DNA of 64,000 nt from Rhodanobacteraceae bacterium. GTDB taxonomy: Bacteria; Pseudomonadota; Gammaproteobacteria; Xanthomonadales; Rhodanobacteraceae. Made by a program: the position numbers and the translations under genes. Of the stretch, positions 8,787-16,677 are shown in pieces. The notes beneath the pieces were generated by a model. It saw nothing but the letters and a program-made list of their open reading frames with translations. It did not search any database and had not been told where the DNA came from. The stretch lies in the NCBI GenBank assembly GCA_004299555.1, contig SCQU01000003.1:62001-126000 (forward strand). The letters run 5' to 3'. The stretch's first letter is position 1; the number at the start of each line of letters is the position of its first letter.

Positions 8787-9698
8787 TCAGGCAGCCGGGC
8801 CGACCAGCTCGGCCAGCACCGCCATGCGGACGGCGACGCCGTTGGCCACCTGGTCGAGGATGCGTGACTGCGGGCCATCGGCGACGTCGGGTGCAATCTC
8901 GATGCCGCGGTTGATCGGGCCCGGGTGCAATACCTGACAGCCGGGCGCGGCCAGCGTCAGCCGCCTTGCGGTGAGTCCGTAGTGCGCGTGGTAGTCGGCG
9001 GCCGCCGGAAACTGGGCCGCCGCCATGCGCTCCTTCTGGATGCGAAGCATCATCGCCACGTCGGCGCCGGCGATCGCGCGGTCGAAGTCCTCGCTGGTGC
9101 TGCAGCCGGGAAATCCATCCAGCGTTTCCGGCAGCATTGCGGCGGGCGCGCACAGGCGTATATCGCGCACGCCCAGCGTGTGCAGGGCCTGCACGTCCGA
9201 ACGGGTCACCCGCGAATGGCGGATGTCGCCGCAGATGGTCACCTTGAGGTGCTCGAAATCGGGCCGGCGCTGACGGATGGTCAGGACGTCCAGGAGGCCT
9301 TGCGTCGGGTGCGCGTGGGTGCCGTCGCCCGCGTTGACGATGGCGACCTTGGTATGCGCGTGCGCGGCCAGGTAGGCCGGCATGCCGTTTTCGTTGTGGC
9401 GCACGACCAGCGCGTCGAGGTGCATGGCCTCGAGTGTGTGCAGGGTATCAAGCAGGCTCTCGCCCTTGACGGTGGACGAATGGGAAAGGTCAAAATTGAG
9501 GGTATCGGCGCCGAGCCGTTTGGCGGCCAGCACAAAGGACGTCCGCGTGCGGGTCGAGGGTTCGAAAAACAGGGTCAATACGGTGCGGCCGGCCAAAAGA
9601 CTGCGCGCGGCGCCGCGGGCGCGGAACTGCTCGGCGCGATCGAGCAGGCGCATGATGGAGGGTCGGTCAAGGTTTTCCAGGGTCAGCAGGTGCTGCAT
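8787..9698 (-). CDS. pyrB: Aspartate carbamoyltransferase catalytic subunit
   Basis: The 303-residue enzyme joins carbamoyl phosphate to aspartate in the committed step of pyrimidine synthesis. The carbamoyl-phosphate loop FFEPSTRTRTSF, the second signature HPTQGLLDVLTI and the C-terminal LHPGPINRG are all present. It ends the minus-strand run gshB-tonB-yqgE-ruvX-pyrB, starting 9 bases after ruvX. The regulatory subunit gene pyrI and the dihydroorotase-like pyrC partner often found next to pyrB are not adjacent here, since pilU follows head-to-head. Confidence 0.95.
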   Translation of the reverse strand: MQHLLTLENLDRPSIMRLLDRAEQFRARGAARSLLAGRTVLTLFFEPSTRTRTSFVLAAKRLGADTLNFDLSHSSTVKGESLLDTLHTLEAMHLDALVVRHNENGMPAYLAAHAHTKVAIVNAGDGTHAHPTQGLLDVLTIRQRRPDFEHLKVTICGDIRHSRVTRSDVQALHTLGVRDIRLCAPAAMLPETLDGFPGCSTSEDFDRAIAGADVAMMLRIQKERMAAAQFPAAADYHAHYGLTARRLTLAAPGCQVLHPGPINRGIEIAPDVADGPQSRILDQVANGVAVRMAVLAELVGPAA

Positions 9699-9706
9699 GG
9701 TCGCGC

Positions 9707-10132
9707 TCAGGGTGTCTGCTCCAGCCAGCCCTCTAGGATAACGGCGGCCGCCAGGGAATCGATATTGGCGGCATCGCGGCGCCGCGCCGTGCCGGCCGCG
9801 CGTTGTGCGGCGAACCGGCGTGCGGCTTCCTGCGAGGTGTGGCGTTCGTCAACCAGATGTACGGGCAGGCCGCTGCGCTCACCCAGGGCCTGCGCGAAGG
9901 CGCGCGCGGCCTGGCTGGTTTTTTGCTCGCCGCCGTCGAGCGTCAATGGCAACCCCACGACCAGTGCGTCGGGCTGCCACTCGGCCAGCAGGGCGTCGAT
10001 GCGCAGCCAGTCGGGTTTGCCCGCTTGCGCGATCAACGCAGCGAGCGGGCGCGCCGACCGGCTGATGCGATTGCCGCTGGCAACGCCGATCCAGCGGGTG
10101 CCGAAATCGAACCCCAGCACGCAGCCGGTCAT
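9707..10132 (-). CDS. ruvX: Putative Holliday junction resolvase RuvX (YqgF)
   Basis: The 141-residue protein has the RNase H-like fold of the YqgF family: LGFDFGTRWIGVASGN holds the first catalytic Asp, VVGLPLTLDGGE the middle strand and LVDERHTSQEA the conserved Asp-Glu-Arg motif. In Escherichia coli this protein is tied to 16S rRNA 5'-end processing; a resolvase role is known in some bacteria. It lies between yqgE and pyrB, a conserved gammaproteobacterial order. Confidence 0.93.
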   Translation of the reverse strand: MTGCVLGFDFGTRWIGVASGNRISRSARPLAALIAQAGKPDWLRIDALLAEWQPDALVVGLPLTLDGGEQKTSQAARAFAQALGERSGLPVHLVDERHTSQEAARRFAAQRAAGTARRRDAANIDSLAAAVILEGWLEQTP

Positions 10133-10230
10133 GGGATTTGCCTGCCCCCTCGCGTGCGCGGGGCGCCCTGGGGGGATGGCTTGGCGACGAACCGGCGAGC
10201 GGTTGCCGTTGCGGGTGGAAGCATCCCCTC

Positions 10231-10263
10231 GCCGCTTCGCGGCGGTCCCCTTCGTTCCGAAGG
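10231..10263. repeat. Two short palindromes in the yqgE-ruvX gap
   Basis: The 208-base gap between yqgE and ruvX holds two small hairpins, GCCGC-TTC-GCGGC at 10231-10243 and CCTTCG-TTC-CGAAGG at 10249-10263. Neither has a T tract. The second resembles the CCCTTCC-nnn-GGAAGGG palindromes at 42851 and 53429, so I read it as a dispersed intergenic repeat rather than a terminator. The rest of the gap shows no gene. Confidence 0.5.
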
Positions 10264-10340
10264 AGACGCCGCACCTGCGTGGTGCTTGAGCCGCGCACGC
10301 ATCCGCGTCGCTGCACCCTTCGCTGCACCGAAAGCGCGGC

Positions 10341-10907
10341 TCATGCGCGGCCGGCGTACGACGTCAGGTTGGCCGGATCGATGCCCATCGATGCAACGGC
10401 CGCCTTCCAGCGGTCATCCAGCGGTGTCTCGAACAGGATCTGGTCGCTTGCGCGTACGGTGAGCCACGCGTTGTCCAGCAGTTCCCGCTCCAGCTGCCCG
10501 GCGCCCCAGCCGGCGTAGCCGAGGGCCACCAGCGCGTGGCTGGGGCCCTCGCCATCGGCCATCGCCGCAAGGATGTCGCGCGATGTGGTCACGCCAAATC
10601 CGTCGTTGATCCGGTAACTCGATTCCCACGCGTGCTCGCCCAGCGCGTGCAGCACGAAGCCGCGCTCGGGTTGCACCGGGCCGCCCGTCAGCACCGGCGT
10701 GGCGGCGACTTCGGCGCGCTCGCACGGCATCTGCATCTGCTGCAGCACTTCGCCGAGGTTGAAGTCGGAACGACGGTTGATCATGAGCCCCATGGCGCCG
10801 TCTTCGCTGTGCTGGCAGATGAAGGTGATGCCGCGCTCGAAGTTCGGATCGCCCACGCTTGGCATCGCGATCAGGAAATAACCGGCAAGGGACAACGGGG
10901 TAGCCAT
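10341..10907 (-). CDS. yqgE: YqgE/AlgH family protein
   Basis: The 188-residue protein has the family's N-terminal LAGYFLIAMPSVGDPNFERG followed by CQHSEDGAMGLMINR, and the central VLTGGPVQPERGFVLH. YqgE/AlgH proteins are widespread and sit beside ruvX; a clear biochemical role is not established, though AlgH was linked to alginate control in Pseudomonas. It is the third gene of the minus-strand gshB operon. Confidence 0.93.
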   Translation of the reverse strand: MATPLSLAGYFLIAMPSVGDPNFERGITFICQHSEDGAMGLMINRRSDFNLGEVLQQMQMPCERAEVAATPVLTGGPVQPERGFVLHALGEHAWESSYRINDGFGVTTSRDILAAMADGEGPSHALVALGYAGWGAGQLERELLDNAWLTVRASDQILFETPLDDRWKAAVASMGIDPANLTSYAGRA

Positions 10908-10944
10908 GGGCCGATTGTAGCGGCGGCACGCGCGTGGGCCGGCC

Positions 10945-11844
10945 TCAGTGGGTCGCGCGCGTCTGCAGGTGGTTGCCGGGCAGGAACTGCCAGGTGCGCG
11001 TGATCACGAGCTCGGTGATGCGGTGGCCGCCGGCATCCTCTTCGTTGGGGATGGGCGGAAACGGTGCCGCCAGGTGGACGATGCGAACGGCCGCGTCGTC
11101 GAGCACGCGGTACCCCGAGCTGGTGTTGATGGTGACGCCGCGCACCGTGCCGTCGGCAGCGAGCGTGACCGACAGCACGACATCACCGTGCAGGTCGCGG
11201 CGGCGCGCAGCGTCCGGGTAATTGAGGTTGCCGATGCGCTCGATGCGGCGCACCCAGGACACCTGGTAGGCGGCGTCGGCGACGCTGCGGGTGTTGGCTG
11301 AAATGTATCTGCGGTGCGGGCGGCGTGCGTAGGCTTCCTGCGCGTCACGGACTTCCTGCGTCAGGCGTGCCATCGCCAGCCGCTGCTGCACCGGGATCGG
11401 TCCAATGCGCGCCTGCGGTTGGGGTTCGGCCCGGGTGTCCTGTTGCTGCGCCACGCTGGTTTTGGCCGGCGCCGCGGTCGTCAGGAGGTGCGGCCCACTG
11501 GCGACCCGCGGCGCCGGTGCGGCCGGCAGCATCGGCCGCGGCGCGATGCCGGCCTCGGTCAACGGCAGCGCACCGGAAAACGGCGCACCGGGGCGATGTG
11601 CCTTGTCACTGTTGCCGCCGCCGGCGTTGTTGGCCTGGGCAAGGTAGTCCGCCCGTTTGGGCGCCTGCGCGTTCGCGGTGTTGACCAGGGTGACGTCCAG
11701 CGTCGGCAGGCTGGGCGCGGGCCGCGCAAAGTGAAAGCCGATCCCGAGGATCACGATTGCGTGCAACAGCAACGAAAACAGCAGCGCGGCGCCGAAGTGG
11801 CTGGCCGGTTCACCCGACAGCGCGGGCGCCGCCGCCGCATTCAT
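10945..11844 (-). CDS. TonB-family energy transducer
   Basis: The 299-residue protein has one N-terminal membrane anchor (about residues 17-39, ALLFSLLLHAIVILGIGF), a long Pro/Ala-rich periplasmic spacer and a C-terminal TonB domain (about residues 205-285: YPDAARRRDLHGDVVLSVTLAADGTVRGV). It should carry proton-motive energy from an ExbB-ExbD pair to outer-membrane receptors, but no exbBD genes are here. Its ATG overlaps the gshB stop by four bases, so the two are translationally coupled. The same order is seen in Pseudomonas and Xanthomonas. Confidence 0.85.
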   Translation of the reverse strand: MNAAAAPALSGEPASHFGAALLFSLLLHAIVILGIGFHFARPAPSLPTLDVTLVNTANAQAPKRADYLAQANNAGGGNSDKAHRPGAPFSGALPLTEAGIAPRPMLPAAPAPRVASGPHLLTTAAPAKTSVAQQQDTRAEPQPQARIGPIPVQQRLAMARLTQEVRDAQEAYARRPHRRYISANTRSVADAAYQVSWVRRIERIGNLNYPDAARRRDLHGDVVLSVTLAADGTVRGVTINTSSGYRVLDDAAVRIVHLAAPFPPIPNEEDAGGHRITELVITRTWQFLPGNHLQTRATH

Positions 11845-12821
11845 GCGTGACCCGTGGGCCGGGCTGCGGTGCCGGTGCGCGTTGCCTCGATGGCATCCAG
11901 CACCAGGCCGGCGATGTTGAGGCCAAACTGCGCATCCAGCTCGCGGGCGCAGGTCGGCGAGGTCACGTTGACCTCGGTGAGGTAGTCACCGATCACGTCC
12001 AACCCCGCGAGGAGGATCCCGCGGCGGGCGAGTTCGGGGCCCACTTCAGCCGCGATCCAGCGGTCGCGATCGCTCAGCGGTTGGCCAACACCCTTGCCGC
12101 CGGCCGCGAGGTTGCCGCGAAAGTCGGTGCCCTGCGGGATGCGCGCGAGCGCGTAGGGGACGGGCTCGCCGTTGACCACCAGGATGCGCTTGTCGCCCTG
12201 GGTGATTTCCGGAATGTATTTTTGCGCCATCACCAGCCGCTGGTCGGCGCCGGCCAGGGTTTCGAGGATCGAGTTGAGGTTGGGATCGTCCCCGGCGGAC
12301 AGGAACACGCCGTGGCCGCCCATGCCGTCCAGCGGCTTGACAACGATCCTGCCGTATTCGTGCGCGAAATGCCGCAATTGGTCACGTTGGCGCGTCACCA
12401 GCGCCGGGGCGCAGCACTGCGGAAACCACTGGGCCGCCAGTTTTTCGTTGAAATCACGCAGTGCCTGCGGACGGTTGACGACCCGGACGCCGGCCCGCTC
12501 GGCGAGATCCAGCACCAGGGTGTCATACAGGAATTGGGCGTCGAAGGGCGGGTCCTTGCGCTCCAGCACCACGTCGGCGCCCCCGGCCAGCGGCTGCCAG
12601 CGCGATTGGCCCAGGGTGAACCAGTCCGTACGGCTGTCCCGGACCTCAAGCGGCGTCAGGCGGGCCCACGCGGCTCCGTCGCGGATCGCCAGATCGCCCT
12701 GCAGGGAATAGCGCAGGGCGTGCCCGCGGCGCTGCGCTTCCAGCAGCAGGGCAAGGGTCGTATCTTTTTCCGGGTGGATCCGTTCGATCGGGTCCATCAA
12801 CACCGCAAAGGTTTGTGACAT
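11841..12821 (-). CDS. gshB: Glutathione synthetase
   Basis: The 326-residue ATP-grasp ligase joins gamma-glutamylcysteine and glycine. Diagnostic pieces are VLMDPIERIHPEKDTTLALL at the N-terminus, VLERKDPPFDAQFLYDTLVL, KPLDGMGGHGVF, the glycine-rich loop RGNLAAGGKG and the final EVNVTSPTCARELD. I start it at the MSQTF methionine, 22 codons inside a longer possible frame, because that matches family N-termini and follows a usable GGAAG site. It is divergent from the pil-chp operon, sharing a 204-base control region. Confidence 0.95.
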   Translation of the reverse strand: MSQTFAVLMDPIERIHPEKDTTLALLLEAQRRGHALRYSLQGDLAIRDGAAWARLTPLEVRDSRTDWFTLGQSRWQPLAGGADVVLERKDPPFDAQFLYDTLVLDLAERAGVRVVNRPQALRDFNEKLAAQWFPQCCAPALVTRQRDQLRHFAHEYGRIVVKPLDGMGGHGVFLSAGDDPNLNSILETLAGADQRLVMAQKYIPEITQGDKRILVVNGEPVPYALARIPQGTDFRGNLAAGGKGVGQPLSDRDRWIAAEVGPELARRGILLAGLDVIGDYLTEVNVTSPTCARELDAQFGLNIAGLVLDAIEATRTGTAARPTGHA

Positions 12822-12975
12822 GGGGCTTCCAACGACGTCGGCATGGTGTATCTTGGCACAAGCGGCCGGTCTTTCCGGGGCAAGCATCCCGGATCCGTCT
12901 ACAGGGGGCGGATTGCGGGGGGTGGGGCTTTTCCGGAATCAGCGTGATAGCCGTCACAATTGTTTGCGGTGTGGC

Positions 12976-12992
12976 ATCCATGTTGCATGGAT
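12976..12992. promoter_or_regulatory. Perfect 7-bp palindrome upstream of pilG
   Basis: ATCCATG-TTG-CATGGAT lies 33 bases before the pilG start codon, in the region shared with divergent gshB. It could be an operator or a small leader hairpin. No matching regulator is known, and no promoter boxes can be placed with confidence. Confidence 0.35.
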
Positions 12993-13025
12993 CTTCACCG
13001 CCTCCTGCGAGGTGGAACCCTGACC

Positions 13026-13430
13026 GTGAATGATATCGCCAACCATGATGACCTGACCGGCTTGAAGGTCATGGTCATTGACGACTCCAAGACCATCCGC
13101 CGCACCGCCGAAACCCTCCTGAAAAAGGAGGGCGCCGAGGTGTTGACCGCGGTCGATGGGTTCGAGGCCCTCGCCAAGATCTCCGACCTGCGCCCGGACA
13201 TCATTTTCGTCGACATCATGATGCCGCGGCTGGATGGCTATCAGACCTGCGCCCTGATCAAGAACAATCATGTGTTCCGCTCGACGCCGGTGATCATGCT
13301 GTCTTCCAAGGACGGCCTGTTCGACAAGGCCCGGGGCCGTATCGTGGGTTCCGAGCAATATCTCACCAAACCGTTTACGCGCGACGAGCTGCTGGACGCG
13401 ATCCGCCAGCACGTCGCGGTCGTCAAGTAA
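13026..13430 (+). CDS. pilG: Pil-Chp response regulator PilG
   Basis: A single receiver domain of 134 residues, nearly collinear with Pseudomonas PilG: GLKVMVIDDSKTIRRTAETL, Asp63 in FVDIMMPRLDGYQTCALIKNN, then SSKDGLFDKARGRIVGSEQY and LTKPF. In the family ChpA phosphorylates PilG, which promotes pilus extension and cAMP signalling. I chose the GTG at 13026 because GAGGTGGA lies just upstream; longer in-frame starts have no ribosome site. It is the first gene of the operon. Confidence 0.94.
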   Translation: MNDIANHDDLTGLKVMVIDDSKTIRRTAETLLKKEGAEVLTAVDGFEALAKISDLRPDIIFVDIMMPRLDGYQTCALIKNNHVFRSTPVIMLSSKDGLFDKARGRIVGSEQYLTKPFTRDELLDAIRQHVAVVK

Positions 13431-13468
13431 CGCGTGCGCCGCAGCCGGCCGCGCCCAAGGGGGACTGC

Positions 13469-13840
13469 ATGGCAAACATTCTGATCATCGATGACTCGCC
13501 GACCGACGTGAAGATCTTCTCCGGCGCGTTGGAGCGCGCGGGGCACAAGGTCACCTCGGCCGGCACCGCCGAAGCGGGCATCGATGCGGCGCACAAGAGC
13601 AAGCCCGACCTCGTGCTGATGGATGTGATCATGCCCGGCATGAATGGCTTCCAGGCTACCCGCACCCTCACCAAGGACCCGGACACCAAGGCCATCCCGG
13701 TATTGATCGTCACCACCAAGAGCATGCAGACCGACCGCATGTGGGGTATGCGCCAGGGCGCCAAGGATGTGCTGGTGAAGCCGGTCAGCGAAAAGGACCT
13801 GGTGGAGCGGGTGAACAAATTCCTCGTGGCAAACGGCTGA
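13469..13840 (+). CDS. pilH: Pil-Chp response regulator PilH
   Basis: A CheY-like receiver of 123 residues. The pocket is ILIIDDSPTD, the phosphoacceptor is Asp52 in VLMDVIMPGMNGFQATR, and the lysine is in DVLVKPVSEKDLVERV. In Pseudomonas PilH counteracts PilG and favours retraction or acts as a phosphate sink. It sits between pilG and pilI, six bases before the pilI start, as in the model cluster. Confidence 0.94.
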   Translation: MANILIIDDSPTDVKIFSGALERAGHKVTSAGTAEAGIDAAHKSKPDLVLMDVIMPGMNGFQATRTLTKDPDTKAIPVLIVTTKSMQTDRMWGMRQGAKDVLVKPVSEKDLVERVNKFLVANG

Positions 13841-13846
13841 AACACG

Positions 13847-14488
13847 ATGAGCAAGCGACACGGCAACCGGGGAGCAGGCAACGCAGTGGACCGCGCGCCG
13901 GAACGCGGCAGCGTCGCGGTGCCGGCGGACGTGGCCGCGGCCTCTGCCGAGCAACCGGCGGGCGCGTACGCGCTGCTGGCCAACTACGAGCGGCGCAGCC
14001 TCGCGCATGATCCGGGCGTACCCGAGCAGATCGAGGCTCCGGGCCTGTGGCGCGCGATCGGCTTCCGCGTGGGTGAGCACCATTTCGTCAGCGGCATCGA
14101 CGAAATCGGTGAAATCCTGATGTCGCCGCCGCCGGTCACCAGCATTCCGGCGACGCGCCCGTGGCTCCTCGGCGTCGCCAACGTGCGCGGCAACCTGGTC
14201 GCGCTGGTGGATTTGAAGCAATTCCTGTTCGGGCAACGTACCCACATCACCGGCCGCGCGCGCGTGCTGGTGGTCAAGCAGGCGGGCGGCAACGTCGGCC
14301 TGCTGGTGGATGAGTTGACCGGGCAGCGCAACCTGACCGATGCCGACCGCGCCAACGCGGAAGGCGAGGCCGACCCTGGCCTGGCGCGCTTCGTGACCGA
14401 AAACGTCACCCTGGGCGCGACGCGGTTGGGGCGATTCAGCATGGTGGAATTGGCGCATGCGGCGGAGTTTCAGCATGCGGGCGTCTAG
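13847..14488 (+). CDS. pilI: CheW-like coupling protein PilI
   Basis: The 213-residue protein has about 60 poorly ordered N-terminal residues, then a CheW domain: FRVGEHHFVSGIDEIGEIL, PWLLGVANVRGNLVALVDLKQF and VLVVKQAGGNVGLLVDEL. CheW proteins bridge the receptor (PilJ) and the kinase (ChpA). Order and spacing match the Pil-Chp operon. The basic N-terminal extension is longer than in Pseudomonas PilI, and an internal start cannot be excluded. Confidence 0.92.
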   Translation: MSKRHGNRGAGNAVDRAPERGSVAVPADVAAASAEQPAGAYALLANYERRSLAHDPGVPEQIEAPGLWRAIGFRVGEHHFVSGIDEIGEILMSPPPVTSIPATRPWLLGVANVRGNLVALVDLKQFLFGQRTHITGRARVLVVKQAGGNVGLLVDELTGQRNLTDADRANAEGEADPGLARFVTENVTLGATRLGRFSMVELAHAAEFQHAGV

Positions 14489-14668
14489 TTTTGCGATCGT
14501 CCTTGATCGCGGTTTCGCTTGGCGGGTTGGGGCATTGGAGGGGTTTTAGACCATGAACACCAAAACGGCCATCCATGGCCTGACTTTCAACGACAACCGC
14601 TCCGGATCAGCTCTCCGGCAGCGCGCAACCAGCATGCATGCGACACACTTGGCAATGAGGTGGCAATC

Positions 14669-16669
14669 ATGAGCGCGAATTCCGGTGCAGCTCGCAAGGG
14701 TGCGTCCCTGCAGACCTGGCTTATCATCCTGTTGCTGCTGGCGATCGTGCTGGCGGGCGTGGACTTCTTCCTGCTGAACCGGCATGACAGCCAGGATCGC
14801 CAGGCGGCCCAGCTCACCACCCAGATCCAGGTGAATTCGCAGCAGGTCGCGAACTTCGCCCTGCAGGCGGCGAACGGCAACATCGACGCCTTCAAGGAGC
14901 TCACCAGCACCCGCGCGGCGATTGCGGCGGCCGTGCAGCACCTCAATACCGGCGATTCGGCCACGGGCCTGCCCGCCTACGGCAATACGATTTCCATGCG
15001 CGGTTCCATGGCGGCGCTGACCAAGTCATGGAACCAGCTCAGCCAGGACCTTGGCGACATCGAGGCCAACAAGGATGCGGTGCTCGATTCGGCGTCGCAG
15101 GCGGCCACGTTCAACCAGCAGATGCCGGACCTGAACTCCAAGATCAACCAGGTCATCAACATCCTGCAGTCCAAGGGCTCATCCTCGCAGATCTACACGG
15201 CCTCGCAGCTGCTGGCATCGGGCAACGGGCTGCTCAGCAACATGGGTGTCGTGTTGCAGGGTGGGGCCAATTCGGCTTCCGCGGCCAACAGCCTCGCCCT
15301 TGGATCGACCAACTACGGTGCGACCCTGAAGCAGTTGGCCGATGGCAGCTCGGGCGCCGCCGAGAAGATTCTGGGCGAGATGCAGAAAACCTGGAATGCG
15401 CTGCAGGTTCCGGTGCAGAAGGTGACCGCCGCGGCGTCGACGCTGGTCACCGTCAAGGGCGCGGCCACCCAGGCTTCGGTGGACTCACAGGACGTGCTGC
15501 TGAAGGCCAACGCAGTATCCAACGCCTTGGGCAATCTGCCCCAGACCCGCCCGTTCCCGAACGTCTGGTGGGGCCTTTTGGGCGCGGTACTCGCGGTGGT
15601 TTTCGCGATCGTGCTGGCCTTCAGCTTCATCGGCGCCGAGCGCAAGCGTTCGGCCGAAAGCCGCAGCCTGAACGAACGCAACCAGCAAGCCATCATGCGG
15701 CTGCTCGATGAGATGGGCACCCTCGCCGAAGGTGATTTGACGGTAAAGGCCACCGTGACCGAAGACATCACGGGCGCGATCGCCGACTCCGTGAACTTCG
15801 CGGTCGAGGCATTGCGGTCGTTGGTCACGACCATCAACGAGACGGCCGTGCGGGTGTCCTCCGCCGCCCAGGAAACCCAGGCGACCGCCAAGCATCTGGC
15901 GGACGCCGCGACCCAGCAGGCGCAGCAGATCACGTCCGCTTCGGCCAAGATCAACGAGATGGCGGTCTCCATCGACCAGGTGTCCAAGAACTCCAAGGAC
16001 AGCGCGGAAGTGGCGCAACGCTCGGTGCAGATCGCTTCCAACGGCGCCCAGATCGTGCGGCAGACGATTTCGGGCATGGATTCGATTCGCGAGCAGATCC
16101 AGGAGACGTCCAAGCGCATCAAGCGGCTGGGCGAGTCCTCACAGGAAATCGGCTCGATCGTCGAACTCATCAACGACATCGCCGAACAGACGAACATTCT
16201 GGCCCTGAATGCCGCCATTCAGGCGGCCTCCGCGGGCGAGGCCGGACGCGGGTTCGCGGTGGTCGCCGATGAAGTCCAGCGACTGGCCGAGCGTGCGACG
16301 GGCGCCACCAAGCGTATTGAAACACTGGTGCAGACCATTCAGTCCGATACGGTCGAGGCGGTCAGTTCCATGGAACAGACCACGACGCAGGTGGTCAATG
16401 GCGCACGCCTGGCCGAGGACGCTGGTACCGCCCTGGGCGAAATCGAAAAGGTGTCGAACAACCTCGCCGGCCTGATTCAGGGTATTTCCAGCGCCGCCCA
16501 GCAGCAGTCTGCCGCGGCGACCAACATCAGCTCGACCATGAGCTCGATTCAGCAGATCACGGCACAGACTTCGGTTGGCGCCAACCAGACCGCCGAGTCG
16601 ATTGGCAACCTCGCGCAACTGGCCCAGGAACTGCGGCGTTCAGTGGCTGACTTCAAACTGCCGGCATAA
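14669..16669 (+). CDS. pilJ: Methyl-accepting chemotaxis-like receptor PilJ
   Basis: The 666-residue receptor has a first membrane helix at about residues 14-35, a long helical periplasmic PilJ-type sensor region, a second helix at about 298-321, a HAMP, and a cytoplasmic coiled coil whose hairpin tip reads IAEQTNILALNAAIQAASAGE (about residues 510-530). In Pseudomonas PilJ responds to surface contact and pilin. I start it at 14669, where GAGG lies 8 bases upstream and the protein begins MSANSG; an upstream extension has no receptor features. No methyltransferase gene follows, unlike Pseudomonas. Confidence 0.93.
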   Translation: MSANSGAARKGASLQTWLIILLLLAIVLAGVDFFLLNRHDSQDRQAAQLTTQIQVNSQQVANFALQAANGNIDAFKELTSTRAAIAAAVQHLNTGDSATGLPAYGNTISMRGSMAALTKSWNQLSQDLGDIEANKDAVLDSASQAATFNQQMPDLNSKINQVINILQSKGSSSQIYTASQLLASGNGLLSNMGVVLQGGANSASAANSLALGSTNYGATLKQLADGSSGAAEKILGEMQKTWNALQVPVQKVTAAASTLVTVKGAATQASVDSQDVLLKANAVSNALGNLPQTRPFPNVWWGLLGAVLAVVFAIVLAFSFIGAERKRSAESRSLNERNQQAIMRLLDEMGTLAEGDLTVKATVTEDITGAIADSVNFAVEALRSLVTTINETAVRVSSAAQETQATAKHLADAATQQAQQITSASAKINEMAVSIDQVSKNSKDSAEVAQRSVQIASNGAQIVRQTISGMDSIREQIQETSKRIKRLGESSQEIGSIVELINDIAEQTNILALNAAIQAASAGEAGRGFAVVADEVQRLAERATGATKRIETLVQTIQSDTVEAVSSMEQTTTQVVNGARLAEDAGTALGEIEKVSNNLAGLIQGISSAAQQQSAAATNISSTMSSIQQITAQTSVGANQTAESIGNLAQLAQELRRSVADFKLPA

Positions 16670-16677
16670 CCGGCGGT